A stretch of 63,151 nt of DNA, taken from NCBI GenBank assembly GCA_019163335.1, contig JAFLKM010000007.1, positions 1 to 63,151 of the forward strand, written 5' to 3'. Every line of letters begins with the position of its first letter. The stretch's first letter is position 1. Of this stretch, positions 16,078-25,314 are shown one piece after another. This stretch comes from Desulfobulbaceae bacterium (GTDB lineage Bacteria; Desulfobacterota; Desulfobulbia; Desulfobulbales; Desulfocapsaceae). Position numbers and translations under genes: made by a program. A model generated the notes under the pieces. That model was given only the letters and a program-made list of their open reading frames with translations, searched no databases and had not been told where the DNA came from.

Positions 16078-17586
16078 CTAAAATCCCTTTTCCGCAAGCT
16101 CCACAGCCCGGCGTAATCCCATGGATTTATTAACAGTCTCTTCCAGTTCCTTGTCCGGATCGGAGTCATAGACGATTCCGGCTCCGGCCTGAATCCACAG
16201 ATCCTGCCCCTGCATAACAAAGGTACGAATGGTGATACAGAAATCCATATTGCCGGAAAAGCCGAAATAGCCAACAGCCCCGGCATACGGCCCGCGCCGC
16301 TCGGGTTCCAGCTCCTCAATGATCTCCATGGCCCGGATTTTGGGCGCACCGCTCACCGTACCGGCCGGGAAACAGGCATCCATCACATCGAATTGATCCT
16401 TTCCCTCGGCAATAAGCCCGTGCACCCCTGAAACCAGATGCATCACATGACTGTACTTTTCCACCACCAACAGGTCTTTGACCTCAACACTACCGTCACG
16501 GGCCACCCGCCCAACATCATTGCGGCCAAGATCAACAAGCATCAGATGCTCGGCCCGCTCTTTCGGGTCGGCCAGCAGTTCAAGGCGAAGGGCCTCATCC
16601 TCTTCAGGCGTCGCCCCTCTCTTCCTGGTGCCGGCAATGGGTCGCAACTCAATATGTTCGCCCTCCTTACGCACCAGAATCTCGGGAGACGAGCCAATCT
16701 GGACCAAAGTATCCAGCTTCAGGAAAAAGAGATACGGACTGGGATTGATATGACGGAGGGCTCGATAGAGAGTGAGGGGAGCAAGTTCTGTTTTTGTATG
16801 AAAACGCTGGGACAAGACCACCTGAATAATATCGCCGGCTTTGATATACTCACGGGCCCGATCAACCATGGCCCGGAATTGCTGTGGCTCCATATTGGAT
16901 GTAAACTGATGGGAGGAGGAACAGCCCTGAAGGTTCGCGCTCAGTGACGCCTCCGAAACAGGCGCTTGCAAAAGGGAGATCACCTCATCAATTTTCCTGG
17001 TGGCGCCACGATACACGGAAGCAGCATCTTCAACGCCTGCCGGCTGCACCCAGCAGACAACGGTCACGGTCTGACGGAAGCTGTCATGCACCAGCACCAT
17101 TTTCGGCACCATGAAAGACGAATCGGGAAAGGTAAGGGGGGGCTTTTCATTGGGCAGATCCTCCATGAACCGCACCATGTCATAGCCCAGGAATCCGACT
17201 GCACCGCCGCAAAAACGGGGGAGGTCGCCATCCACCTCTGCCGCCGAAAAACCCTCTACAAGCAACTTCAAGGCCTGTAACGGGCCCCCTGTCCGGACAA
17301 CTTTTTCCTTCCCCGATTCACGGAAGACACAGGTCTCAATCTGATCGCCCTTGGACGTAAACGTCACCAGCGGATCAAAACCGATAAAGGAATAGCGGCC
17401 CCATTTTTCGCCGCCTTCCATACTTTCAAAGAGAAAGACATGGCTCTGATTCTCGGCGACCTTGGCAAAAAGGGTGAGCGGAGTATCGAGGTCAGCTATT
17501 ATTTTTCGGTAAACGGGGACAAGCCCGGCATGGTTTTGCAGGCTCTGGAAAGCTGGGAGATCTGGACTATGGCTGTGATGTGACAT
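16078..17586 (-). CDS. trpE: Anthranilate synthase component I
   Basis: Converts chorismate to anthranilate with TrpG. The 502-residue protein has the N-terminal tryptophan-sensing domain with LLESMEGGEKWGRYSF-like FLFESMEGGEKWGRYSFIG (about residue 50) and the chorismate-binding C-terminal half: GDIIQVVLSQRF, PSPYLFFL, IAGTRKRGATPEED, MLVDLGRNDVGRVA and FPAGTVSGAPKIRAMEIIEE. FCITIRTFVM and IQAGAGIVYDSDPDKE close it. It stands apart from trpG-D-C-F because of the dgc insertion. A structured repeat begins at its stop codon. Confidence 0.95.
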   Translation of the reverse strand: MSHHSHSPDLPAFQSLQNHAGLVPVYRKIIADLDTPLTLFAKVAENQSHVFLFESMEGGEKWGRYSFIGFDPLVTFTSKGDQIETCVFRESGKEKVVRTGGPLQALKLLVEGFSAAEVDGDLPRFCGGAVGFLGYDMVRFMEDLPNEKPPLTFPDSSFMVPKMVLVHDSFRQTVTVVCWVQPAGVEDAASVYRGATRKIDEVISLLQAPVSEASLSANLQGCSSSHQFTSNMEPQQFRAMVDRAREYIKAGDIIQVVLSQRFHTKTELAPLTLYRALRHINPSPYLFFLKLDTLVQIGSSPEILVRKEGEHIELRPIAGTRKRGATPEEDEALRLELLADPKERAEHLMLVDLGRNDVGRVARDGSVEVKDLLVVEKYSHVMHLVSGVHGLIAEGKDQFDVMDACFPAGTVSGAPKIRAMEIIEELEPERRGPYAGAVGYFGFSGNMDFCITIRTFVMQGQDLWIQAGAGIVYDSDPDKELEETVNKSMGLRRAVELAEKGF

Positions 17587-17736
17587 GCTGACTAATCGGC
17601 AGGAAAATTAGAGTTTTATAGGATATTTTTTCACTGATAAGGGCAAAAACAACCCTCAATGAAGCTGGTTTCTTGTCAAAAAATAAAAAACTTTACCACA
17701 TTTTATTTTTTGGGAACAGCATAAAAGAACCATAAA

Positions 17737-17774
17737 AAAAGGGCCATGAAATCTAACGACTCCATGGCCCTTTA
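17737..17774 (-). terminator. Rho-independent terminator of rpsT
   Basis: AAAGGGCCATG pairs with CATGGCCCTTT around a 14-nt loop, and on the minus strand the stem runs into TTTTTTTATGG. It is 58 bp beyond the rpsT stop. Confidence 0.85.
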
Positions 17775-17831
17775 CAATGGCTCAAATTAACCGGCACTGC
17801 TTACTCCATGCCAAACACCTATCAAGACCGC

Positions 17832-18104
17832 TTACGCGGTGGCCTGCATCTTATTGACACGTTTTGTCAACTGAGAAACCTTGCGGGAAGCATTTTTCTT
17901 GTGAATGGTTCCTTTCCCGCCAGTCTTGGCGATAACGGGAATAGCAACTTTCAAAGCCTCTTGGGCCTGCTCAACAGAACCAGAGGCAACAGCCTCATCA
18001 ACAAGACGAATTAAATTTTTCATCCGTGTTTTGATAGCTCGATTGCGTAAACGTTGAGCGATTGCCTGACGATTTCTCTTTTCTGCAGATTTATGATTAG
18101 CCAC
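17832..18104 (-). CDS. rpsT: 30S ribosomal protein S20
   Basis: A 90-residue basic helical protein that binds 16S rRNA. The start is GTG at 18104, preceded by AGGAGGAG; this gives the canonical opening VANHKSAEKRNRQAIAQRLR. NRAIKTRMKNLI, KGTIHKKNASRKVSQLTKRV and the end at residue 90 match S20 length. The longer frame upstream is not used. It is a single-gene unit with its own terminator. Confidence 0.95.
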   Translation of the reverse strand: MANHKSAEKRNRQAIAQRLRNRAIKTRMKNLIRLVDEAVASGSVEQAQEALKVAIPVIAKTGGKGTIHKKNASRKVSQLTKRVNKMQATA

Positions 18105-18480
18105 AAACTCCTCCTGATATTGACTCTCGAAAATAACAAACCGGCTTTCCCGGTAATGTATACTATAAATTCCAGACACAAAACTACTATATGCCCACAA
18201 AGACGAATATATCTAATACGACCAAAGAGTAAAGTCAATAAATATTGCCATGGGACCCTCTGAAAGTATCTTTTTTTTCTGCTCTCCCACTCACAAAAAG
18301 TCCTCTATTAAAAATGGACACTTTCTGACGAGTGGGTTACTACTTTGGCATGCGTTGCACCTCCACTCAACAAGAGCGTCGATCTCGCGTCAAACTGATC
18401 AACAGAATCCATTCAAAGAGGATCATGAGACGCGGCAACAGATAAAAAAAACAGCAAGAACACAAAAGAGCTCAGCCAAC
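18105..18480. other. Divergent intergenic region rpsT/xseA
   Basis: A 376-bp stretch between two divergent genes. The xseA frame stays open back to 18250, but that part reads like non-coding sequence (low complexity, no conserved residues). I see no hairpin or clear promoter pair worth reporting. Confidence 0.4.
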
Positions 18481-19860
18481 ATGCAATCTGTTACCACATC
18501 ATCTTTTTCATCTTCAGGACCGGCAATCCTCACCGTTTCACAAATAAGCCGTTCCATCAAAAATCTTCTTGAAGGGGAGTTCAACTTCGTCAGGGTGAGT
18601 GGCGAAATCTCCAATCTCTCGCGCCCCCACTCGGGTCACAGCTACTTTACCCTTAAAGATGAAGGCGCTCAACTTCGGGCCGTCCTGTTCAAAAACCAGC
18701 AGCGATTTCTCCCCAAAACAATCCGCGACGGACAACAAGTGATCTGTCATGGCAGGATTTCCCTCTATGAACCTCGCGGCGATTATCAACTCATTGTTGA
18801 CACCATCGATTTTCAGGGAAGCGGTCTGCTCCAGCTCCAATTTGAAGCGTTAAAAAAACAACTGGCAGCGGAAGGCCTCTTTGACGCAGAGCGAAAGAAA
18901 AAGATTCCACTTTATCCGAGAAAGATTACCCTGATCACATCCCCTACGGGTGCGGCCATCCATGATTTTCTCAAAATCTGGCGGAATCGCAAGTGGAACG
19001 CAGCTATTCAGGTCTTTCCGGTACGGGTTCAGGGAGTGGGCGCGGCGGAGGAGATCGCCCAGGCGATTCGTCGGGTCAATAAAGAGGTTGAAAGCGACGT
19101 CATCGTTCTCTGCCGGGGCGGAGGATCGCTGGAAGACCTCTGGGCCTTCAACGAAGAGTGCATCGCCAGGGCCATTGCCGGGTCAAGCCTACCGGTCGTT
19201 TCAGCCATTGGCCATGAAATTGATTTCACCATCGCCGATTTCTGCGCCGACCTGCGAGCCCCAACTCCAACCGGAGCGGCAGAACAGATTATACCCGACC
19301 TGGCCCTCCTGCAAAGACAGCTCCAGAATCTCAAACGAACCTGCACGACGCTGATCATCGAAAAGCTTGAAGACTGCCGCAGAGAAATCAGCCAACAGAG
19401 ACGGCTGCTGGGCAATCTTGAGATGACCCTCGCCCACCTCACCTTGCAAGTTGACCACAACACCTCAAAACTGCTGCATTCACTGGAAAGCCATTTGCAA
19501 GTACAGGATTTGCGTTTCGCAAGAATCATGGCCAGATTCAAGCAGCAATCCCCGATGAATCGAATAACGCTTCAGCACCAACGCCTGCACCACGCCACCG
19601 ACAACCTGACTCAACGAATGCGCTTTCTACTTGATCAGAAAAACGCAGCTCTCTCAGCGCAGGCCACACTGCTGGATACAGTCAGTCCCCTTGCCACCCT
19701 TGCCCGGGGCTATGCCATTATCAGAAGAAAAAATCGAGAAAAAAAACAGGAAGAGATTATCACCCAAAGCAGTCAGACCCGCCCTGGTGAACTTGTTGAA
19801 GTCCTTCTCCATAGAGGAAGGCTCGAGTGTGTTGTGGAAAAAGTTATTCCCCCATCATAA
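18481..19860 (+). CDS. xseA: Exodeoxyribonuclease VII large subunit
   Basis: With XseB it degrades single-stranded DNA to oligonucleotides. The protein from ATG 18481 has 459 residues, normal for the family. An N-terminal OB-fold (ILTVSQISRSIKNLLEGEF, VSGEISNLSRPHSGHSYFTL, QVICHGRISLYEPRGDYQL) is followed by the nuclease core (ITLITSPTGAAIHDFL, VIVLCRGGGSLEDLWAFNEE, VVSAIGHEIDFTIADFCADL, RAPTPTGAAE), then a long coiled coil and LARGYAIIR. No strong Shine-Dalgarno marks the start, so a few codons may shift. xseB is not adjacent. Confidence 0.93.
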   Translation: MQSVTTSSFSSSGPAILTVSQISRSIKNLLEGEFNFVRVSGEISNLSRPHSGHSYFTLKDEGAQLRAVLFKNQQRFLPKTIRDGQQVICHGRISLYEPRGDYQLIVDTIDFQGSGLLQLQFEALKKQLAAEGLFDAERKKKIPLYPRKITLITSPTGAAIHDFLKIWRNRKWNAAIQVFPVRVQGVGAAEEIAQAIRRVNKEVESDVIVLCRGGGSLEDLWAFNEECIARAIAGSSLPVVSAIGHEIDFTIADFCADLRAPTPTGAAEQIIPDLALLQRQLQNLKRTCTTLIIEKLEDCRREISQQRRLLGNLEMTLAHLTLQVDHNTSKLLHSLESHLQVQDLRFARIMARFKQQSPMNRITLQHQRLHHATDNLTQRMRFLLDQKNAALSAQATLLDTVSPLATLARGYAIIRRKNREKKQEEIITQSSQTRPGELVEVLLHRGRLECVVEKVIPPS

Positions 19861-19879
19861 AGCAAGAACTATTCAATAT

Positions 19880-20389
19880 TCAATCACATTGCTCCAGATG
19901 CAATAAGGAGTTGACCTCTCTTTCGATCTTGAAAAGGACTTTGGCTAACTGCAGATGATTTTCCGCTCCTGCCTGTCGCAGCTCCTTCCCCCAGAGCCGC
20001 AACATATCCGTATCCACCTTGCGAATATGATCATCACGACTCCACTCACTGCCGATCTTCAAGCCAAGTTCCCGCATGATTACCATCCGCTGGTCCCTCT
20101 CATTCTCGGGAAACTTTTCAACAACGGCCTGCGTTATCTTTTTCCACCCGGAAAAAAGGGGCACTCCTTCCTGAAATCTCTGGAACCATTTCTTCTCCCC
20201 TGGCGAAAGGGTCTCCAGTAAATCCGGAGGAGCAGGAACAAATCCATCAGGAACGACTTGAGACAAATTGTTGTATTGTTTTAGTTCTGCCATCTGATTA
20301 TTCTCCTGAAGCTGCATGGCATTGCCATGCGCGCATAAAAGAAAAGAAAGAGTTGCCGTCAACAAAGATACCTTCTTTAAAAATCCCAT
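19880..20389 (-). CDS. Exported protein of unknown function
   Basis: A 169-residue protein starting MGFLKKVSLLTATLSFLLC and ending its signal near HGNA, so it is periplasmic. I start it at 20389, where GGTGG precedes ATG and the signal peptide is complete; the frame continues upstream without meaning. The mature part has a proline-rich start (VPDGFVPAPPDLLETLSPG) and is otherwise helical and charged (FPENERDQRMVIMRELGLKI, ENHLQLAKVLFKIEREV). I know no family for it. It converges with xseA. Confidence 0.65.
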   Translation of the reverse strand: MGFLKKVSLLTATLSFLLCAHGNAMQLQENNQMAELKQYNNLSQVVPDGFVPAPPDLLETLSPGEKKWFQRFQEGVPLFSGWKKITQAVVEKFPENERDQRMVIMRELGLKIGSEWSRDDHIRKVDTDMLRLWGKELRQAGAENHLQLAKVLFKIEREVNSLLHLEQCD

Positions 20390-20608
20390 ACATCCACCAT
20401 GAAGAATTTTAAGAGATAATAAATCAACGATTACAGAACAACAGACATCAACCAACCTCAGTGTTTTCAAGCTTCCATCTCTTTCAAGGGAAATGGAGGC
20501 ATTCACCAAATTAAGCTGCACCACAACCTGTTCCACTCAACAGGTAAACAGTATACTATAAAAAAAATTGGAAATCCATAGTGTGGCGCCTCCTTTTTAG
20601 GGGAGCCC

Positions 20609-21271
20609 CTATCTCTCAGCCAGGGCTGCCCGATCAAGGATTTGAATCTTCTTGCCATCCACAGCAATCAATCCCTCGTCACTCATTCGCGCAAAGATCC
20701 GCGAAAGAGTCTCCGGAATAGTTCCCAGTAAACTTGCCAGCTGCCCTTTCGATATCTCCAGTTCAACACTATCGCCTTCCCCCTGCTCCTCTGAAAGATA
20801 GAGCAGATAGCCAGCCAGCCTTGCCGGCACTTCTTTTAAGGAAAGGTTCTCAATCTGATCAACAAATCGGCGCAGCCGTAAAGAAAGAATCGCCAGCATA
20901 TGTAATGCCAGCGAGGGATTATCCTCCACCAGAGCGATAAATGTGTCTCTTGGGAAAAACAATAATACGCTTTTCACAAGAGTCTCAGCATTTGCCGGGA
21001 AGGGCGTTCCGTGAAAAACCGGCACCTCACCAAAAGGCTCACCCGGACCGAATATATGAAGGATCTGCTCTTTGCCGGCCCAGGACATCTTGAAGATCTT
21101 TACCTTCCCCTCAGCCACCATATAAAAGCCATTGCCAGGATCCCCCTCATGGAAGACAAACTCACCTTTTTCAACCTTCTTCTCTACAGCTATGCGCACC
21201 ACCGCCTCGAACTGATCTTCCGGCAGACCACCAAACAGCATGCTGGCACCGATCAACGCCCGCTTATCCAT
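20609..21271 (-). CDS. Crp/Fnr-family transcriptional regulator
   Basis: A 220-residue regulator. The cyclic-nucleotide-binding-like domain (about 10-120) shows GEFVFHEGDPGNGFYMVAEG, HIFGPGEPFGEVPVFHGTPF and ANAETLVKSVLLFFPRDTF. A long dimer helix follows, then a winged HTH (about 150-210) with ISKGQLASLLGTIPETLSRI as recognition region. There is no N-terminal cysteine cluster, so it is not an Fe-S FNR. The ligand is unknown. It is the single gene on its strand between an exported protein and the divergent mpl unit. Confidence 0.9.
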   Translation of the reverse strand: MDKRALIGASMLFGGLPEDQFEAVVRIAVEKKVEKGEFVFHEGDPGNGFYMVAEGKVKIFKMSWAGKEQILHIFGPGEPFGEVPVFHGTPFPANAETLVKSVLLFFPRDTFIALVEDNPSLALHMLAILSLRLRRFVDQIENLSLKEVPARLAGYLLYLSEEQGEGDSVELEISKGQLASLLGTIPETLSRIFARMSDEGLIAVDGKKIQILDRAALAER

Positions 21272-21546
21272 CCGTCTCTATCTCCTGCTAAAAATTTTCT
21301 TCTCGATGCTTCCCATCGTCTTTCATCAATTTATTCTGGTAAAACTCACACAACTACAGTAAAAAATAGATTCTACAGGGATGGCCTGACCGTTATTTCT
21401 GAAACTCCCGCCTCTGCTGTCTCGTGATGAATTGGCCTTCTTCCGCCGGCAGAGGCGGCATGTCAAAGGATTATCAGTCACCAGCGGACACAGATCATCT
21501 CACATCATCATTCAAGAATCACTTTACTTTATTTTCATTCAAGATC

Positions 21547-21726
21547 ATGCCGGAAAGAAATGCCGCCCCCCCTTCTGACAGGCCTGTCTCTGACGAGACT
21601 CTGCTGAAAGTTGCCAAGGAAATCGTTATCAAATTTATTGAAGTAGGACGACTGACACCGGCCACCTTCGAGCAGACCTTTGATTCCATCTACAGCACAA
21701 TCAAAAACACGGTGCGCAAGGGATGA
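21547..21726 (+). CDS. Small conserved-type protein coupled to mpl
   Basis: A 59-residue protein from ATG 21547: a polar start, then SDETLLKVAKEIVIKFIEVG and FEQTFDSIYSTIKNTVRKG. Such small proteins of unknown function commonly precede ligases in Desulfobacterota, from memory of the pattern rather than a search. The stop overlaps the mpl start (ATGA), so translation is coupled. The frame is open back to 21424, and an upstream start is possible because no clear Shine-Dalgarno precedes 21547. Confidence 0.55.
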   Translation: MPERNAAPPSDRPVSDETLLKVAKEIVIKFIEVGRLTPATFEQTFDSIYSTIKNTVRKG

Positions 21727-23162
21727 AAGAGCTTGATCCGCAACTCAATATTGTTCCACAAAATATCCATCACATTCACCTCATGGGGATCTGCGGCACA
21801 GCCATGGCGGCCATGGCCGGGATGCTGAATGCCTCCGGCTACACCGTGACCGGCTCCGACAGCGGCATCTATCCACCGATGTCGGATTTCCTTGCAAGCT
21901 CAGGAATCCAGGCGGCCAGCGGCTATGGCCCGCAGAACCTCACTCCCCGGCCCGATCTGGTTATTGTCGGCAATGTCATTACCCGCAAAAACCCTGAGGC
22001 TCAGGGCATAATCGAGGCAGGCATTCCCTACCTTTCCCTTCCTCAGGCCCTGGCCCACTTCTTTATCAGCTCCCGCACTTCCCTGGTGGTGGCCGGCACA
22101 CACGGAAAGACCACCACATCTTCGCTCCTGGCCTCGGCACTTCATCAGGCAGGTCTTGACCCCTCCTTTATGATTGGAGGAATTGTCCGCGATTTTGAGG
22201 CCAATTTCCGTATCGGCAAGGGCCCTTACTTTGTAGTGGAAGGAGACGAATATGACACGGCTTTTTTTGACAAAGGTTCCAAGTTTCTCCACTATCAGCC
22301 CAAAATTGCCGTGATCACCTCGGTTGAATTTGATCATGCCGATATCTTTGCAGATCTTGACGCCATCAAACGCTCCTTTCGCAAGTTTGTCGCCCTGCTA
22401 CCTAGGGACGGACTCCTTATCGCGCACATGGATGATCCCAACGTAGCCGAAGTCGTGGCCGATGCCCCTTGCGAAATTCAAGGCTATGGATTCAGCCCGG
22501 AACTTGCCTGGTCGCTCAGCAATATCCGCCCCGACCAGGGACTGACCAGGTTCAAGGTTCAGCACCGAAATCAAGACTGGGCAGAACTGGCAGTTCGCAT
22601 GCCGGGCCGTCATAACTGCCTGAACAGCCTGGCCGTGACTGCGGTTTTACACCGGATTGGTCTAGCCCCTGAACAGATCAATGGCTGCCTGAGCACCTTT
22701 GGCGGGGTGAAACGACGCCAGGAGATCCGGGGCATTGAGCGCGGCATAACCGTTATCGACGACTTTGCCCATCATCCCACTGCGGTGCGGGAGACCCTTG
22801 CCGCCCTCAAATCGGCCTACGCAGGCCGGCGCCTGGTAACGGTCTTTGAGCCGAGAACCAACTCCTCTCGACGGTCCATCTTTCAGCAGGATTATGTAAG
22901 CGCCTTTGACGCCGCCGACCTGACCCTCATCAGAAAACCAGTGCCGCTTGCCAATATTCCGGAAGAAGAAATGTTTTCTTCCGAACAGCTCACCACTGAT
23001 CTACGAACCCGGGGCCTCAACGCTTTGACCTTCGCCGACACCGACGCAATCCTGGCACATCTCATGACCACCCTGCAGAAGGGAGATGTGGTGGCTATTC
23101 TCTCCAATGGTGGTTTTGACAATATTCACAACCGATTACTGGAAAGCTTGCGGGCCAGCTGA
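21723..23162 (+). CDS. mpl: UDP-N-acetylmuramate-tripeptide ligase (murein recycling)
   Basis: Joins recycled tripeptide to UDP-MurNAc, saving de novo synthesis. In this 479-residue Mur-ligase-fold protein, IHLMGICGTAMAAMAGML and SDSGIYPPMSDFL are the Mpl (not MurC) version of the N-terminal nucleotide fold. VVAGTHGKTTTSSLLASAL is the ATP loop (about residue 120), then VEGDEYDTAFFDKGSKFLHY, FDHADIF and VIDDFAHHPTAVRETL (about 345). The short gene before it is coupled. tilS follows 78 bp later on the same strand. Confidence 0.93.
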   Translation: MKELDPQLNIVPQNIHHIHLMGICGTAMAAMAGMLNASGYTVTGSDSGIYPPMSDFLASSGIQAASGYGPQNLTPRPDLVIVGNVITRKNPEAQGIIEAGIPYLSLPQALAHFFISSRTSLVVAGTHGKTTTSSLLASALHQAGLDPSFMIGGIVRDFEANFRIGKGPYFVVEGDEYDTAFFDKGSKFLHYQPKIAVITSVEFDHADIFADLDAIKRSFRKFVALLPRDGLLIAHMDDPNVAEVVADAPCEIQGYGFSPELAWSLSNIRPDQGLTRFKVQHRNQDWAELAVRMPGRHNCLNSLAVTAVLHRIGLAPEQINGCLSTFGGVKRRQEIRGIERGITVIDDFAHHPTAVRETLAALKSAYAGRRLVTVFEPRTNSSRRSIFQQDYVSAFDAADLTLIRKPVPLANIPEEEMFSSEQLTTDLRTRGLNALTFADTDAILAHLMTTLQKGDVVAILSNGGFDNIHNRLLESLRAS

Positions 23163-23240
23163 ACATCCTCAGAAGAAGAATTTCCATTTCACAATCAAAC
23201 TGAAGGCCGATTAAAAGCTCAACCAACCCGCTCGACACCT

Positions 23241-24299
23241 GTGAAAAACCCCACACCTCCAACTATCCTGCGACAGCGAGTCTCGGCCCTTGTTACCACT
23301 ACAATCCCGCTTCCAACCGGTGCAACTGTTATCGTCGCGGTCTCCGGTGGCCCTGATTCCGTGGCACTGCTTCACATTCTCTGCACAGCCCTGCCTTCCG
23401 TCCAATTTGTCGCTGTGTATGTTGACCACGGCCTGAGGCCGGACGAAACCGGGGCAGAAATTAAGTTGGTACAAGGCCTGGCCATGCAACTGCAGGCCGG
23501 ATTTGAACAGATCAGTGTTGATGTGAAGGCAGGCGCCGAAAAAAACAGCGCATCCATTGAGGAAACCGCTCGTATCTTGCGATATGAGGGACTTGAGGCA
23601 CTACGCAGGCAATATCATGGAGCAGCCATCGCCGTGGCCCATACCGCCAATGATCAAGCCGAAGAACTGCTGATCCGTCTTATCCGGGGTTCTGGCCGCA
23701 AAGGATTGTCCGGGATGCAGCTCCACAATGGCTGGATTATCCGCCCACTCTTGCAGACAAAAAAGGATACCCTGCTCCACTATCTCCAGACTGAACACAT
23801 TCCTTTCTGCATTGACAGCTCAAACCTGGAGCGAACCTATCTCAGAAACAGGATCCGACTGGACCTTCTACCGTATCTGGAGGAACACTTTAACCCCTCC
23901 ATCCGGGAAACCCTGCTGCAGACCGCACAAATCCTTGGAGACGAAGAAGCTCTCATGGAGGCAATGGCGAACAAAGCCTGGCAGGAGACGGTTGAAATCA
24001 TTGCCATTCAACCGGTGTCTTCCGACACACCATTCCATACCATCCACATTGACATTCAACTGTTTTGCCGCGAGCAGAGGGCCATCCAGCGACGTATTCT
24101 CGAAAAATGCTGCTGGCAGATGGAAGCCCGGCCTCAATTCAGACAGATAGAATTATTACTCGACCTCTTCCTAAAAAGAGAGACCGGAGCGGAAATTCAT
24201 CTGAGCAGGGGACTGCGGGCACACAAGACAGCCAAGACCGTGGTCTTCACCTACCCGATTGGCAAGTGCAGCTACCGGGGAACCTGTAGGAAAAAATAA
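23241..24299 (+). CDS. tilS: tRNA(Ile)-lysidine synthase
   Basis: Modifies C34 of the AUA-reading tRNA-Ile with lysine, an essential change. The 352-residue protein starts at GTG 23241. The PP-loop ATPase motif VAVSGGPDSVALLHIL is at about residue 32-47, with YVDHGLRP, AVAHTANDQAEELLIRLIRG and GLSGMQ following as expected. The C-terminal part holds the TilS linker domain and is shorter than in E. coli (about 430), a length common among smaller TilS proteins. Confidence 0.92.
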   Translation: MKNPTPPTILRQRVSALVTTTIPLPTGATVIVAVSGGPDSVALLHILCTALPSVQFVAVYVDHGLRPDETGAEIKLVQGLAMQLQAGFEQISVDVKAGAEKNSASIEETARILRYEGLEALRRQYHGAAIAVAHTANDQAEELLIRLIRGSGRKGLSGMQLHNGWIIRPLLQTKKDTLLHYLQTEHIPFCIDSSNLERTYLRNRIRLDLLPYLEEHFNPSIRETLLQTAQILGDEEALMEAMANKAWQETVEIIAIQPVSSDTPFHTIHIDIQLFCREQRAIQRRILEKCCWQMEARPQFRQIELLLDLFLKRETGAEIHLSRGLRAHKTAKTVVFTYPIGKCSYRGTCRKK

Positions 24300-24341
24300 A
24301 ACAACATTTGTTCAACATCTTAAAAAGATCCGAACATTTGT

Positions 24342-24845
24342 CTACATAGCATTCAAATCCTGAATTGCATCGACAATCATCCCGGTTCCTACCGAAATCA
24401 ACAGGACATCCGAGGCCACACGGACAAATCGATGTCCTGCCGGTGCGGGCCCAAGCTGATAGAGGATCTCCGGGGGTAGATCATAGCGGACGACATCATG
24501 GGGCAGAAGTTGCCCTTTCTTCCATTTTTTAGCCTGACCAGGAGGCATGCATCCATTTTTCTTCTTGGCAAGGCCCGGTGGACAGTGACCTGATCGATAC
24601 TCCTGGCTATAATAATTACGAATAACATCCCGCTGCTGACCACCAAAAAAGACGTTGATATTCACATCACTGCCTTGATGATCATCCACCTTCCCTGCAT
24701 GAGCCTTATTGCTGTCCTGGTGTTTTTTCTGCTCGTGTTTTTCATCCTTGCCGGCGCCGGCCCAAGAAGGCTTTTCCGCCTGCGCAAAACTAGCAAGGCC
24801 CAATATTCCAACAATAGCAAAAGTCAAAACATCTATTTTCCGCAT
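24342..24845 (-). CDS. RcnB/CigR-like exported protein
   Basis: A 167-residue protein: a signal peptide (to about residue 23, AQA), a low-complexity Lys/His/Asp segment (about 30-60), then the RcnB-type block with CPPGLAKKKNGCMPPGQAKK and GQLLPHDVVRYDLPPEILYQ. It ends in VASDVLLISVGTGMIVDAIQ, the usual ending of CigR/RcnB-like proteins. ATG 24845 follows GGGAGAGA, so upstream Met codons are not used. Family members act in the periplasm in metal homeostasis or virulence control; which applies here cannot be told. Confidence 0.75.
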   Translation of the reverse strand: MRKIDVLTFAIVGILGLASFAQAEKPSWAGAGKDEKHEQKKHQDSNKAHAGKVDDHQGSDVNINVFFGGQQRDVIRNYYSQEYRSGHCPPGLAKKKNGCMPPGQAKKWKKGQLLPHDVVRYDLPPEILYQLGPAPAGHRFVRVASDVLLISVGTGMIVDAIQDLNAM

Positions 24846-24987
24846 TGAAAAATCTCTCCCATTGAATAATTTCATGCTGATAAATCTACAAGTTTGATGT
24901 ACCGGCACGAGAACATCTGACAGCTACACACATTAAAACAAACAAATCCTTTCATTGAGAACCTTAATGTCAGGAGTCTTTTATGCA

Positions 24988-25314
24988 TTACCGGCCATAA
25001 TGGGTATACACTTTAAAGAGCACAAACCATTCCATGGGAGAGGTAAAATGAATGGCAACCCCCTGCTTATCCTGTCGGACTACTTCGCCATGGATATCCT
25101 CAAGGACTAGACAACTATGGTTCCCGCACAATTTTATGACGATTGTACACAAGGTCCCCACCGGCAATGTCTGCTTAGCCTGCACATACATGCCGCTGAT
25201 ACTGATATCAAAAAGGTCGGCTTCAATTTCAACGTCGCTACTTTTTACCCTCAGCCTTACATCCGTTAAAAAAAGGGTGCGAGAGCAAACCCTTTTATCA
25301 TTGTTTTCACTCAT
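24988..25314 (-). CDS. PilZ-domain protein, candidate cyclic-di-GMP effector
   Basis: A 108-residue protein consisting of one PilZ domain. The RxxxR-type motif is visible as KRVCSR (about residues 7-12), and the DxSxxG motif as DLFDISISGMYV (about 37). The beta-barrel continues with VGTLCTIVIKL and HGEVVRQDKQGVAIHFT. I start at the Met of MSENNDKR, which leaves the domain intact; a longer start adds 20 residues. A cyclic-di-GMP receptor fits the diguanylate cyclase and the two GEMM riboswitches elsewhere in the window. Confidence 0.8.
   Translation of the reverse strand: MSENNDKRVCSRTLFLTDVRLRVKSSDVEIEADLFDISISGMYVQAKQTLPVGTLCTIVIKLCGNHSCLVLEDIHGEVVRQDKQGVAIHFTSPMEWFVLFKVYTHYGR

Noticed and set aside
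18250-18480. N-terminal extension of xseA
   Set aside because: The frame is open, but the encoded residues are unlike the family; normal length is reached from 18481.
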